From: Hyphomicrobiales bacterium | GTDB lineage: Bacteria; Pseudomonadota; Alphaproteobacteria; Rhodobacterales; Rhodobacteraceae | NCBI GenBank assembly: GCA_003558415.1 | Contig: PWLT01000156.1 | Location: 1 to 6,496 of the forward strand | Length of the DNA: 6,496 bases | Direction: 5' to 3' | Shown here: positions 1 to 6,382 of the stretch, piece after piece | How the letters are laid out: each line of letters begins with the position of its first letter | Numbering within the stretch: the first letter of the stretch is position 1 | Notes under the pieces: model-generated | Told to the model about the DNA's origin: nothing | The model's input: only the letters and a program-made list of their open reading frames with translations | The model's database searches: none | Program-made: the position numbers and the translations under genes

Positions 1-445
1 GCCCGGCCAGCGGTGCCCAGTAACCTGCGCTGTCCACCAGCAGGATCGGGCGGGCGTGCAGGCCAAGCTGGCGCCAGGTCAGCACCTCGAAGAATTCGTC
101 CAGCGAGCCGGCCCCGCCCGGCAGGACGACGATCGCGTCGGAGTTCACGAACATCACCTTCTTGCGCTCATGCATGGTTTCGGTGACGACGAGCCGGGTG
201 AGATCGCGCCGGCCGCGCTCCAGCTCGATCAGGTGCTGGGGCACCACCCCGAAGGTTGCCGCGCCGGCCTCCATCGCGGCGCGTGCGGCCTCGCCCATCA
301 GCCCCACATCGCCGGCCCCGTAAACCAGCCGCCAGCCCCGCGCCGCGATCAGCGCGCCCACCTGCCGCGCGGCCAGTGCATAGGCCGGGCGGCGTCCGTC
401 GCGTGCGCCACAGAAGACACAAACCGAGCGAATCGCGTGTTGCAT
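1..445 (-). CDS. LOG family (TIGR00730) phosphoribohydrolase, C-terminus cut by the window edge
   Basis: This encodes the first 148 residues of a Rossmann-fold protein of the LOG / 'lysine decarboxylase-like' family. Family members remove ribose 5-phosphate from nucleoside monophosphates, classically cytokinin riboside monophosphates. Visible motifs, in order, are the N-terminal strand with FCGAR (11-15), YGAGDVGLMG (42-51; the usual form is YGGG), GVVPQHL (66-72), the MHERK segment with Arg94 (91-95), and PGGAGSLDEFFE (109-120; the usual form is PGGxGTxxE, so Thr is Ser here). Arg94 and Glu117 match the expected catalytic Arg and Glu. Full members are about 180-200 residues, so roughly 35-50 residues are missing. 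The ATG at 445 has AAGGA (complement of 455-459) nine bases upstream, which supports this start. The gene diverges from the LysM gene. The family is clear. The physiological substrate in this organism is unknown. Confidence 0.93.
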   Translation of the reverse strand, partial: MQHAIRSVCVFCGARDGRRPAYALAARQVGALIAARGWRLVYGAGDVGLMGEAARAAMEAGAATFGVVPQHLIELERGRRDLTRLVVTETMHERKKVMFVNSDAIVVLPGGAGSLDEFFEVLTWRQLGLHARPILLVDSAGYWAPLAG

Positions 446-469
446 ATGCGCACATCCTTGTGCAGGAGA

Positions 470-510
470 TTGTTTTGATACCTGATATCGGGGCTGCTAG
501 GGTTGCTCAA
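470..510. promoter_or_regulatory. overlapping divergent promoter candidates for the LOG and LysM genes
   Basis: On the plus strand, TTGATA (475-480, 5 of 6 to the -35 consensus) and TAGGGT (498-503, keeping T1, A2 and T6 of the -10) are separated by exactly 17 bases. They would start transcription near 510, about 45 bases before the LysM start. On the minus strand, TTGAGC (complement of 505-510) and TATCAG (complement of 482-487, 4 of 6) are also 17 bases apart and point at the LOG gene. The two candidates occupy the same DNA face to face. Housekeeping-sigma hexamers were matched by eye only, with no expression evidence. Confidence 0.5.
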
Positions 511-546
511 GCGCGCAACGGGGCTGCGAAGGGGCGCGGGCCATCT

Positions 547-550
547 GGGG
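547..550 (+). promoter_or_regulatory. weak Shine-Dalgarno supporting the LysM start at 557
   Basis: GGGG at 547-550 lies six bases before the ATG at 557, a workable spacing. It abuts the other ATG at 551 directly, which makes 551 less likely. The upstream in-frame TTG at 503 falls inside the proposed -10 hexamer and has no ribosome site. Confidence 0.45.
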
Positions 551-556
551 ATGTCA

Positions 557-2767
557 ATGGCGATCTTGAAGACGCTTGGAACGGGCGGGAAGCTGCTTGG
601 CGGGGCGGCGGCGGTGGTCGTCGTCGCGCTGGGCGGCTATGTCGCGTATGAGCGGCTCTCCGGTGCGCCCGATCCGGCCGAGCCCGAGGCCCCCCTTGCG
701 CCCGCAGCCGATCCCGACGACACCGCCGACGGCGAGGAGATGGCAGCGCCGGACGCCGTCCCACCCGCGACCGATCCCGCCGACCCGCTTGCCGTGGATG
801 CGCCCGCACCGCCGCGTTTCGATCTGGTGCGTGTCGACCCCGAGGGCAGCGCCCTGGTCGCCGGTCAGGCCGCGCCGCAGGCCGAGATCGCGGTGCTGGT
901 CGATGGCGACGAGGCGGCGGTTTCCACCGCCGGCTCCGATGGCGGGTTCGTCGCGATGTTCAGCCTGCCGCCCAGCGAGCGCGCACGCGTGATCACGCTC
1001 GCCATGCGGCGCGACGCGCAGGAATCGCTCGAGTCGGAGGAGCAGGTCCTGATCGCGCCCGCGCCGCGCCGTGAGCCTCCGGTTGCGGAGGATTTGGTCG
1101 TGGCGCACGCGCCGGAATTGCCCGATCCACTCGAAGGCGCCCGCGTGCGCGAGGAGCCCGTGGATCTTGCCACGGACGAGCCTGCCACCGCGCGTGAGCC
1201 CGTCCTCGCCGCTCCGGACGAGTCAGAGGAGGATCACGTGGCGGGAGACGATCCGCCCGCGCGCCCGGATACCGCAATCGAGGATGGCGCAGCGCTGCAC
1301 ACGCCTGCGCCGGCTTCCGACGACCGCGTGGTCGCGCCGGGAGCGCGCACATCGGACGACGCCCCCGCACCCGATGATCCGGCGCTTGGAGAGGCCCCCG
1401 CTACGGCCGAAAGCGAACCGGAGGCCACGGATACCGCGGCGCCGGGGCGCCCGGCTGCCGTGCTCGAGGGCGCGGATGCGCCCGTGACACCCGCTCCCGT
1501 TCCCGATGGCACCGAGGTCACCGAGGCAGAGGCCGATCTGGAAGGCCTCGGGACGCTCGACCTGCGCCTGTCGCAGGGTGGGGCGCCCGAGGGCGGCGCG
1601 CTTGAGGGGCGCGCAACGGAGGCGCCAAGCGAGCCGGATCTCGCGACCGCAGAGGCGGGGTCGCCGCAGACGCAACCCGGTGCCGATGATCTGCCGTCAG
1701 GGGATGACCCTGCTGCCGCCCCCGCCGCACGCGCGCAACCCGGCGATACCACCCGCCCGGCCATCGCCGGGCAGCCGGCAGAGATATCCACGACGCCTTC
1801 TGCGGATGACGACCCGGATCGCCGCGCCGGGGCCGAGGCCGCGCCGGAACCGGCCGCCACCGACCCGGCGAGCGAGCTGCCTGCCGCCGAGGATGCCGCC
1901 GGTCAGGAGACGGCCGCGCCCACTGAGGAATCGGCGCCACGTACCGCGCCCGACCCCGTCGAATTGGCACAAGAGGAAGCTCCCGCATCGCCACGGGTCG
2001 CGGATGCGGAACCCGCCGAAGAGGAGGCGGCGCCACAGGCGCAACGCCCCGCGCCGGCGCCCGATGCCGCCGACAGCGCCCCCGATGGCCCCGGCACGGC
2101 CCCGCTTGCCGCCGACTCTGATGCAACGCGGGAACAGGATCTTGCGGCGCCTGCCGATGCACCCGCCGCCACTGCCGCGCGACAGCCGCCGGCGGTGCTG
2201 GTCACCGGCGATGGCGGCGTGCGTGTGATGCCTACGCCCGAGGCCGGAGACGCCCCCGAGGTCATGGACAACGTGGTCATCGACGCGATCTCCTACAGCC
2301 CCGACGGGGCGGTACGGCTCAGCGGCCGCAGCAGCGGTTCGGGTGACGGGTCGGTGCGCCTCTATCTGGACAACCAGCCGCTGACCACGGTGATGATCGG
2401 ACCCGAAGGAGCCTGGGAGACCGAGCTGCCCGATGTGGATACCGGCGTCTATGCACTGCGCGCCGACGAACTGGATCCGGCGGGAGCGGTTATCTCGCGC
2501 TTCGAGACGCCGTTTCGGCGCGAGTCGCCCGAGCAGCTTGCCCGCGCAGGGGAAGCGCCTGCCGAAGGCGCGCGCGCCGATGTGCTCACCGTCCAGCCCG
2601 GCTACACGTTGTGGGGTATCTCGCGGCGCAGCTATGGCCGGGGGATCCTTTATGTTCAGGTATTCGAGGCCAATCGCGACCAGATCGCGGATCCCGACCT
2701 GATCTATCCCGGACAGGTGTTCAGCCTCCCCGAGATCCCGCAGGAGGCGGTCGAGGCACTGCCCTGA
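557..2767 (+). CDS. membrane-anchored LysM protein with two Ig-like domains and a long acidic Ala/Pro-rich linker
   Basis: This 736-residue protein has one N-terminal hydrophobic segment (about 13-31, LLGGAAAVVVVALGGYVAY) preceded by Lys5 and Lys12. That suggests an uncleaved signal anchor with the rest of the chain in the periplasm. Residues 86-169 look like an Ig-type beta domain (VDPEGSALVAG near the start). About 170-565 is low-complexity Ala, Pro, Asp and Glu with scattered Arg and no Cys, probably disordered. Residues 569-657 are a second Ig-like domain (SYSPDGAVRLSG, then LYLDNQPL). Residues 676-725 are a LysM domain (VQPGYTLWGISRRSYG, ANRDQI, LIYPGQVFSLP), expected to bind N-acetylglucosamine in peptidoglycan. 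The same layout is, from memory, common in Rhodobacterales, where it is called a LysM peptidoglycan-binding protein. No catalytic domain is visible. A tether between inner membrane and cell wall is my inference. Starts at 551 or TTG 503 are possible but less likely. Confidence 0.88.
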   Translation: MAILKTLGTGGKLLGGAAAVVVVALGGYVAYERLSGAPDPAEPEAPLAPAADPDDTADGEEMAAPDAVPPATDPADPLAVDAPAPPRFDLVRVDPEGSALVAGQAAPQAEIAVLVDGDEAAVSTAGSDGGFVAMFSLPPSERARVITLAMRRDAQESLESEEQVLIAPAPRREPPVAEDLVVAHAPELPDPLEGARVREEPVDLATDEPATAREPVLAAPDESEEDHVAGDDPPARPDTAIEDGAALHTPAPASDDRVVAPGARTSDDAPAPDDPALGEAPATAESEPEATDTAAPGRPAAVLEGADAPVTPAPVPDGTEVTEAEADLEGLGTLDLRLSQGGAPEGGALEGRATEAPSEPDLATAEAGSPQTQPGADDLPSGDDPAAAPAARAQPGDTTRPAIAGQPAEISTTPSADDDPDRRAGAEAAPEPAATDPASELPAAEDAAGQETAAPTEESAPRTAPDPVELAQEEAPASPRVADAEPAEEEAAPQAQRPAPAPDAADSAPDGPGTAPLAADSDATREQDLAAPADAPAATAARQPPAVLVTGDGGVRVMPTPEAGDAPEVMDNVVIDAISYSPDGAVRLSGRSSGSGDGSVRLYLDNQPLTTVMIGPEGAWETELPDVDTGVYALRADELDPAGAVISRFETPFRRESPEQLARAGEAPAEGARADVLTVQPGYTLWGISRRSYGRGILYVQVFEANRDQIADPDLIYPGQVFSLPEIPQEAVEALP

Positions 2768-2835
2768 ACCGCCCGCGCGCCGCGCCGCATGGCTGGCCAT
2801 TCCCGCAAGGGTTCCCTAAGTGGTCCTTGGCCACC

Positions 2836-2842
2836 AGGAGGG
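2836..2842 (+). promoter_or_regulatory. strong ribosome binding site that fixes the ABC transporter start
   Basis: AGGAGGG lies seven bases upstream of the ATG at 2850. This favours 2850 over the in-frame GTG at 2820, which has no comparable site before it. Confidence 0.85.
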
Positions 2843-2849
2843 CCGGAGC

Positions 2850-4736
2850 ATGAGCACCACCACATCTGATCCGGCCGAGGATCCCGCCGACCCCGCCGCC
2901 GGCGAGGCTCCGCAATCCGGCGGCCCCGACGAGGTGCGGGACCGGGCCGAGCGCCGCAGCGCGGTGCGCACCATCGCCCGGGTGGCGCCCTATCTGTGGC
3001 CCCAGGGCGAAGCCTGGGTGAAGCGCCGCGTGGTCGCGGCCCTGATCGCGCTGGTGCTGGCCAAGCTCGTGGCGGTGGGCACGCCGTTCTTCTACAAGGC
3101 GGCGGTGGACGCGCTGGGCGGCGAAGCCTCGGGACCCGCCTGGTTCCTTGCCCTGGGCGCGGTCGGGCTGACGGTGGCCTACGGCATGGCGCGGCTGCTC
3201 AATGTGGGCTTCCAGCAGTTGCGCGATGTGGTCTTTACCCGCGTGGGTCAACGCGCCCTGCGGCGCCTGGCGCTGGAGACCTTCGCGCATATCCACCGGC
3301 TGTCGCTGCGCTACCACATCACGCGGCGCACCGGCGGGCTGAGCCGCATCATCGAGCGCGGCGTGAAGGGCGTGGATTTCCTGCTGCGCTTCCTGCTCTT
3401 CTCGATCGGGCCGCTGATCCTCGAGCTTGCGCTGGTGGCGGCGGTGCTCTTCTTCCTGTTCGATGTGTGGTATCTGGCGACCATCGTGGTGACCATCACG
3501 CTCTATGTCTGGTTCACCTTCCGGGTTACCGAATGGCGCGTGCGCATCCGCCGCGAGATGAACCGCCAGGACACCGATGCCAACCAGAAGGCCATCGACA
3601 GCCTGCTCAATTTCGAGACGGTCAAGTATTTCAACAACGAGGATTGGGAGGCCGCGCGCTACGACAATGCCATGCGCCAGTATGAGACGGCGGCGATCAA
3701 GACCAATTACACGCTGGGGTTCCTCAATTTCGGCCAGGCCTTCCTGATCACCACGGGGCTGGTGGTGGTGATGGTGATGGCGGCCTATGGCGTGCAGCGC
3801 GGCGACATGACGGTGGGCGATTTCGTCATGGTCAACGCCTACATGATCCAGATCACCACGCCGCTCAACTTCCTCGGCACGGTCTATCGCGAGATCCGCC
3901 AGTCGCTGGTGGATATGGGCGAGATGTTCGATCTGCTCGAACAGCCCCCCGATGTGCGCGACGCCCCGGATGCGCGCCCGCTCGCGGTCAGCGGCGGCGA
4001 GGTCGTCCTTGACCGTGTCGCCTTCGGCTATGACCCGGCGCGGCCGATCCTCAAGGGGGTGTCGCTGCGCGTGGGGCCGGGCGAGACAGTGGCGATCGTG
4101 GGGCCGTCGGGCTCGGGCAAGTCCACCATCGGGCGGCTGCTGTTTCGCTTCTACGATGTCACGGGTGGCGCGCTGCGCATCGACGGGCAGGATCTGCGCG
4201 AGGTCACGCTCGAGAGCCTGCACGCGGCCATCGGCGTGGTGCCGCAGGACACGGTGCTGTTCAACGACTCGATCTATTACAACATCGCCTATGGGCGCCC
4301 GGAGGCCAGTCGCGAGGAGGTCGAGCAGGCCGCGCGCGCCGCGCGCATCCATGATTTCATCATGACCCTCCCCGAAGGCTATGACACCCAGGTGGGCGAG
4401 CGCGGGTTGAAGCTCTCAGGCGGCGAGAAGCAGCGCGTCGGCATCGCCCGCACGATTCTCAAGAACCCGCCGATCTTGCTGCTGGACGAGGCCACCAGCG
4501 CGCTCGACACGCAGACCGAGCAGAGCATCCAGGACTCGCTGCGCGCCATGGGCCGGGGCCGCACGGTGATCACCATCGCGCATCGCCTGTCGACGGTGGT
4601 GGATGCCGACCGCATCGTCGTGCTCGAGGATGGTGAAATCGTCGAGGAAGGCACCCATGACGCGCTGCTTGTCCGCGATGGTCGCTACGCCGCCATGTGG
4701 CAGCGCCAGCGCGTCCAGGCGGCGCAGGAGGAATGA
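2850..4736 (+). CDS. Atm1/ABCB7-type ABC exporter (half-transporter: permease fused to ATPase)
   Basis: This is a complete 628-residue type I ABC exporter with an N-terminal membrane domain and a C-terminal ATPase, acting as a homodimer in the inner membrane. Hydrophobic helices lie near 61-84, 98-116, 182-204, 207-226, 289-313 and 322-345. The ATPase has Walker A GPSGSGKST (418-426, Lys424), Q-loop Gln466, signature LSGGEKQR (522-529), Walker B ILLLDE (542-547, Glu547) and H-loop His578, so every catalytic element is intact. NFETVKYFNNE (254-264) and YYNIAYG are typical of the Atm1/HMT1 group. From memory, this group exports glutathione persulfide, glutathione-metal conjugates or related compounds, and the mitochondrial members serve cytosolic Fe-S assembly. 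Residues R230, R234, N293, Q296, G343 and R347 fit the glutathione pocket of Novosphingobium Atm1 with a constant offset of 24. The first 40 residues are a variable acidic extension. It may be co-transcribed with the LysM gene 82 bases upstream. Its physiological substrate here is inferred. Confidence 0.95.
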   Translation: MSTTTSDPAEDPADPAAGEAPQSGGPDEVRDRAERRSAVRTIARVAPYLWPQGEAWVKRRVVAALIALVLAKLVAVGTPFFYKAAVDALGGEASGPAWFLALGAVGLTVAYGMARLLNVGFQQLRDVVFTRVGQRALRRLALETFAHIHRLSLRYHITRRTGGLSRIIERGVKGVDFLLRFLLFSIGPLILELALVAAVLFFLFDVWYLATIVVTITLYVWFTFRVTEWRVRIRREMNRQDTDANQKAIDSLLNFETVKYFNNEDWEAARYDNAMRQYETAAIKTNYTLGFLNFGQAFLITTGLVVVMVMAAYGVQRGDMTVGDFVMVNAYMIQITTPLNFLGTVYREIRQSLVDMGEMFDLLEQPPDVRDAPDARPLAVSGGEVVLDRVAFGYDPARPILKGVSLRVGPGETVAIVGPSGSGKSTIGRLLFRFYDVTGGALRIDGQDLREVTLESLHAAIGVVPQDTVLFNDSIYYNIAYGRPEASREEVEQAARAARIHDFIMTLPEGYDTQVGERGLKLSGGEKQRVGIARTILKNPPILLLDEATSALDTQTEQSIQDSLRAMGRGRTVITIAHRLSTVVDADRIVVLEDGEIVEEGTHDALLVRDGRYAAMWQRQRVQAAQEE

Positions 4737-4780
4737 GAGCCGCCACGCGGCGCGAAAACCTCATGCGCTGGCGGCACCTG

Positions 4781-4812
4781 CGCCGGCGGGAGCCTCCGGC
4801 GGGGATATTTTT
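4781..4812 (+). terminator. rho-independent terminator after the ABC exporter gene
   Basis: CGCCGG (4781-4786) pairs with CCGGCG (4796-4801). Past one C/T mismatch, two further G-C pairs (4788-4789 with 4793-4794) close a GAG loop. GGGATA follows, then five T (4808-4812). It lies 44 bases after the ABC stop codon, in the 133-base convergent gap before the MFS gene end. The segment CCTCCGGCGGGGATATTT resembles a terminator sequence I recall as frequent at gene ends in Rhodobacterales. That recollection needs a database count. Confidence 0.7.
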
Positions 4813-4869
4813 GCAAAGAAGAAGGGGGAATCAGCACCCAGTGGCGCAGCCGATGTGCGCCGGGGCGGC

Positions 4870-6093
4870 TCAGCGGTCAGAGGGGCGCATCGCCAGCCAG
4901 ATCAGCGCGCCGCCCGCGAGCACGAGGAAGGGCAGCATGGCGATGTTCACCAGTTGCCAACCCTCCTCGATGCTGCCGCCGGTGCAGTTGAGCAGCCCGC
5001 CCGAGCTCAGCGAGGCCAGGGTCACCCCGGCAAAGACGATCAGATCGTTCATGCCTTGGATGCGCCCGCGCTCATGCGCCCCATGGGCGGAGGCCAGCAT
5101 TGTCGTGGCGCCGATGAAGCCGAAGTTCCACCCGATGCCCAGCAGTACAAGCGCGACGAAGAAATGCTCGAGTTCGACGCCCGAGAGTGCCACCGCGCCG
5201 GCGGCGGCCAGAATCGTCAGCCCGGCGCCGACGATGCGCTCCACCCCGAAGCGCACGATCAGATGCCCGGTGACGAAGGAGGGCGCATACATCGCCAGCA
5301 CATGCGCCGAGACGATGTTGGCGGCATCGCGGGTCTCGAATCCGCAGCCCACCACGGCGATGGGCGTGGAGGTCATGACCAGGTTCATCAGCGCGTAGGA
5401 CACGGTCGCACAGATGATCGCGACCGCCACCCGCGGCGTGCGCAACAGTTCCAGGCGCGAGCGGCCCTTGGGTGCGTCGGCGGCCGGTACCGGGGGCTTG
5501 GGAATGTCGAGGAAGATGAACAGGAACACGCCCACGAGGTTGAGCGCGATCACCGCCAGATAGGTGCCCAGGAACGGCACCACCATCGAATCCGCGGTGA
5601 CGCTGACGATCTGCGGCCCGATCACCGCCGAGAGCAGCCCGCCTGCCATGACATAGGAAATTGCCTTGGGACGGAACCCCTCGGAGGCGGTGTCGGCAGC
5701 GGCAAAGCGATAGAAGCCCTGTGCCGACATGTAGATGCCGGTCAGGAACGAGCCCAGCAGGAAGAGCGGAAAGGAGTGCAGGATCAGCCCGTAGGCCCCG
5801 ATTGCCGCGCCCGCCGTGCCCCCTGCCGCGCCGACGACGAAGCCCGCGCGTCGGCCGTATTTCTGCATGAAGGCCGCAAGCGGCGTGGCCGTGCACATCG
5901 AACCCAGTACGATCAAGGAGATGGGCAGGGTCGCCCAGCACAGATTGGTCGCAAGCGTCGTGCCTGCCAGCCCGCCCACGGTGAAGATCATCGGCATCTG
6001 TGCGCCCAGGATCGCCTGCGCGGCGACGAGCACCCAGACATTGCGCTTGGCGCGCGCGTCCGAGGCGGGCATGGCGTGGGCTGCTTCGCTCAT
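4870..6093 (-). CDS. MFS transporter, 12 predicted membrane helices
   Basis: This complete 407-residue major facilitator protein of the inner membrane probably moves a small molecule by proton coupling. The substrate cannot be named from the sequence. It shows about 12 hydrophobic segments in two halves, joined by a hydrophilic loop at about 196-218 (PKPPVPAADAPKGRSRLELL). The conserved loop between helices 2 and 3 (MFS motif A) is QKYGRRAGF (76-84 region). AGGLLSAVIGPQ (150-161) resembles the helix-5 glycine-proline motif of antiporters. GIGWNFGFIGATTML (319-333) followed by HERGRIQGMND (340-350) is the second-half counterpart typical of a subgroup of bacterial MFS_1 proteins. The ATG at 6093 has AGGA (complement of 6101-6104) seven bases before it. 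Met8 would be an alternative start. The gene converges on the ABC exporter. No neighbouring enzyme or regulator hints at a substrate. Drug or metabolite efflux is a reasonable guess only. Confidence 0.92.
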   Translation of the reverse strand: MSEAAHAMPASDARAKRNVWVLVAAQAILGAQMPMIFTVGGLAGTTLATNLCWATLPISLIVLGSMCTATPLAAFMQKYGRRAGFVVGAAGGTAGAAIGAYGLILHSFPLFLLGSFLTGIYMSAQGFYRFAAADTASEGFRPKAISYVMAGGLLSAVIGPQIVSVTADSMVVPFLGTYLAVIALNLVGVFLFIFLDIPKPPVPAADAPKGRSRLELLRTPRVAVAIICATVSYALMNLVMTSTPIAVVGCGFETRDAANIVSAHVLAMYAPSFVTGHLIVRFGVERIVGAGLTILAAAGAVALSGVELEHFFVALVLLGIGWNFGFIGATTMLASAHGAHERGRIQGMNDLIVFAGVTLASLSSGGLLNCTGGSIEEGWQLVNIAMLPFLVLAGGALIWLAMRPSDR

Positions 6094-6138
6094 TCCCGTG
6101 TCCTAGCGCCGGGGCGGGGGAAGGAAAAGGGGCAAAGC

Positions 6139-6159
6139 GGCGCAGCCTTGGGCAGCGCC
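6139..6159. repeat. imperfect palindrome in the MFS upstream region
   Basis: GGCGCAGCC (6139-6147) and GGCAGCGCC (6151-6159) are inverted with one A/A mismatch around a TTG spacer. The palindrome lies 46 bases upstream of the MFS start and could be an operator or a leader hairpin. No T-tract follows in either direction, so it is a poor terminator candidate. Palindromes of this size are not rare in such GC-rich DNA. I found no convincing -35/-10 pair for the MFS gene between 6094 and 6191. Confidence 0.3.
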
Positions 6160-6235
6160 TACCCCCCTTCCGTCCGGGCACGGGAACGCATTAGAGGGTG
6201 TTGCGTTTGATCGGACTCGTCCAGAGCCTGACAGA

Positions 6236-6299
6236 GGGCATGCGCCCGCCCGAGGTGGGCGCGAATGCGCCCGCCTGTGGGGCGGGCGGGCGCATGCCC
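6236..6299. repeat. 16-bp perfect inverted repeat inside the MITE-like element, with an alternative inner pairing
   Basis: GGGCATGCGCCCGCCC (6236-6251) is the exact complement of 6284-6299. The 11-mer ATGCGCCCGCC also occurs as a direct copy at 6265-6275. The complementary arm at 6285-6295 can therefore pair with either copy, giving an outer stem with a 32-base loop or an inner stem with a 9-base loop. Confidence 0.85.
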
Positions 6300-6319
6300 G
6301 GGCCGCAAGCGGCCCGGGC
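6296..6319. repeat. 11-bp perfect GC-rich hairpin next to the right terminal repeat
   Basis: GCCCGGGCCGC (6296-6306) and GCGGCCCGGGC (6309-6319) are exact complements around AA. It shares four bases (6296-6299) with the neighbouring stem, so both cannot form completely at once. No T-run follows (AGAATGAATCC), which argues against a standard terminator. Confidence 0.85.
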
Positions 6320-6382
6320 AGAATGAATCCGATCAAACGCAACACGCCCTAGTCACCCGAAACCAAATTTGCGATCATTGAT

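Larger units (their letters stand above)
6192..6351. mobile_element. MITE-like element with 27-bp terminal inverted repeats and TA flanks
   Basis: The left arm 6192-6218 and the complement of the right arm 6325-6351 match at 24 of 27 positions, including a perfect 18-bp core (GTGTTGCGTTTGATCGGA; 6198-6215 against 6328-6345). Both outer ends are TA (6192-6193 and 6350-6351). If this is a target duplication, the element proper is 6194-6349, 156 bp. It has no credible coding frame, so any movement would need a transposase supplied elsewhere. TA duplication is known for IS630/Tc1-type elements and for some IS5-group elements, but I cannot assign a family. The inside is filled by two GC-rich hairpins. 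A decayed IS end or a structural intergenic repeat are the alternatives. Confidence 0.65.

Noticed and set aside
503..556. A longer LysM protein starting at TTG 503
   Set aside because: The TTG lies in the proposed -10 hexamer, lacks a ribosome site, and would put 18 Arg/Gly-rich residues before an anchor that already has its own basic flank.
1697..2800. A 367-codon frame on the minus strand under the LysM gene
   Set aside because: It is antisense to a protein with recognisable domains. Its product is Arg/Gly-rich with no motif, a usual by-product of GC-rich third codon positions.
2820..2836. A small hairpin (TGGTCC / GG..ACCA) just before the ABC ribosome site
   Set aside because: It is bulged and only about six pairs long, with no T-tract. 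There is too little to claim regulation or termination between the LysM and ABC genes.
2721..4352. A 543-codon frame on the minus strand under the ABC gene
   Set aside because: It is rich in His, Arg, Asp and Gln with no domain and mirrors a fully conserved ABC exporter, so it is a shadow.
4843..4861. A 6-bp stem (GGCGCA / TGCGCC) that could terminate the MFS gene
   Set aside because: It is short, and in the minus direction no T-run follows the stem directly, so it cannot be supported as a terminator.
4603..6210. A 535-codon plus-strand frame across the ABC end and the MFS gene
   Set aside because: It overlaps two well-supported genes, spans the terminator and has low-complexity His/Arg/Gly-rich composition with no motif.
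6103..6345. An 80-codon minus-strand frame covering the repeat element
   Set aside because: It begins in the terminal inverted repeat and is made largely of hairpin sequence. Nothing resembles a transposase or any known domain.
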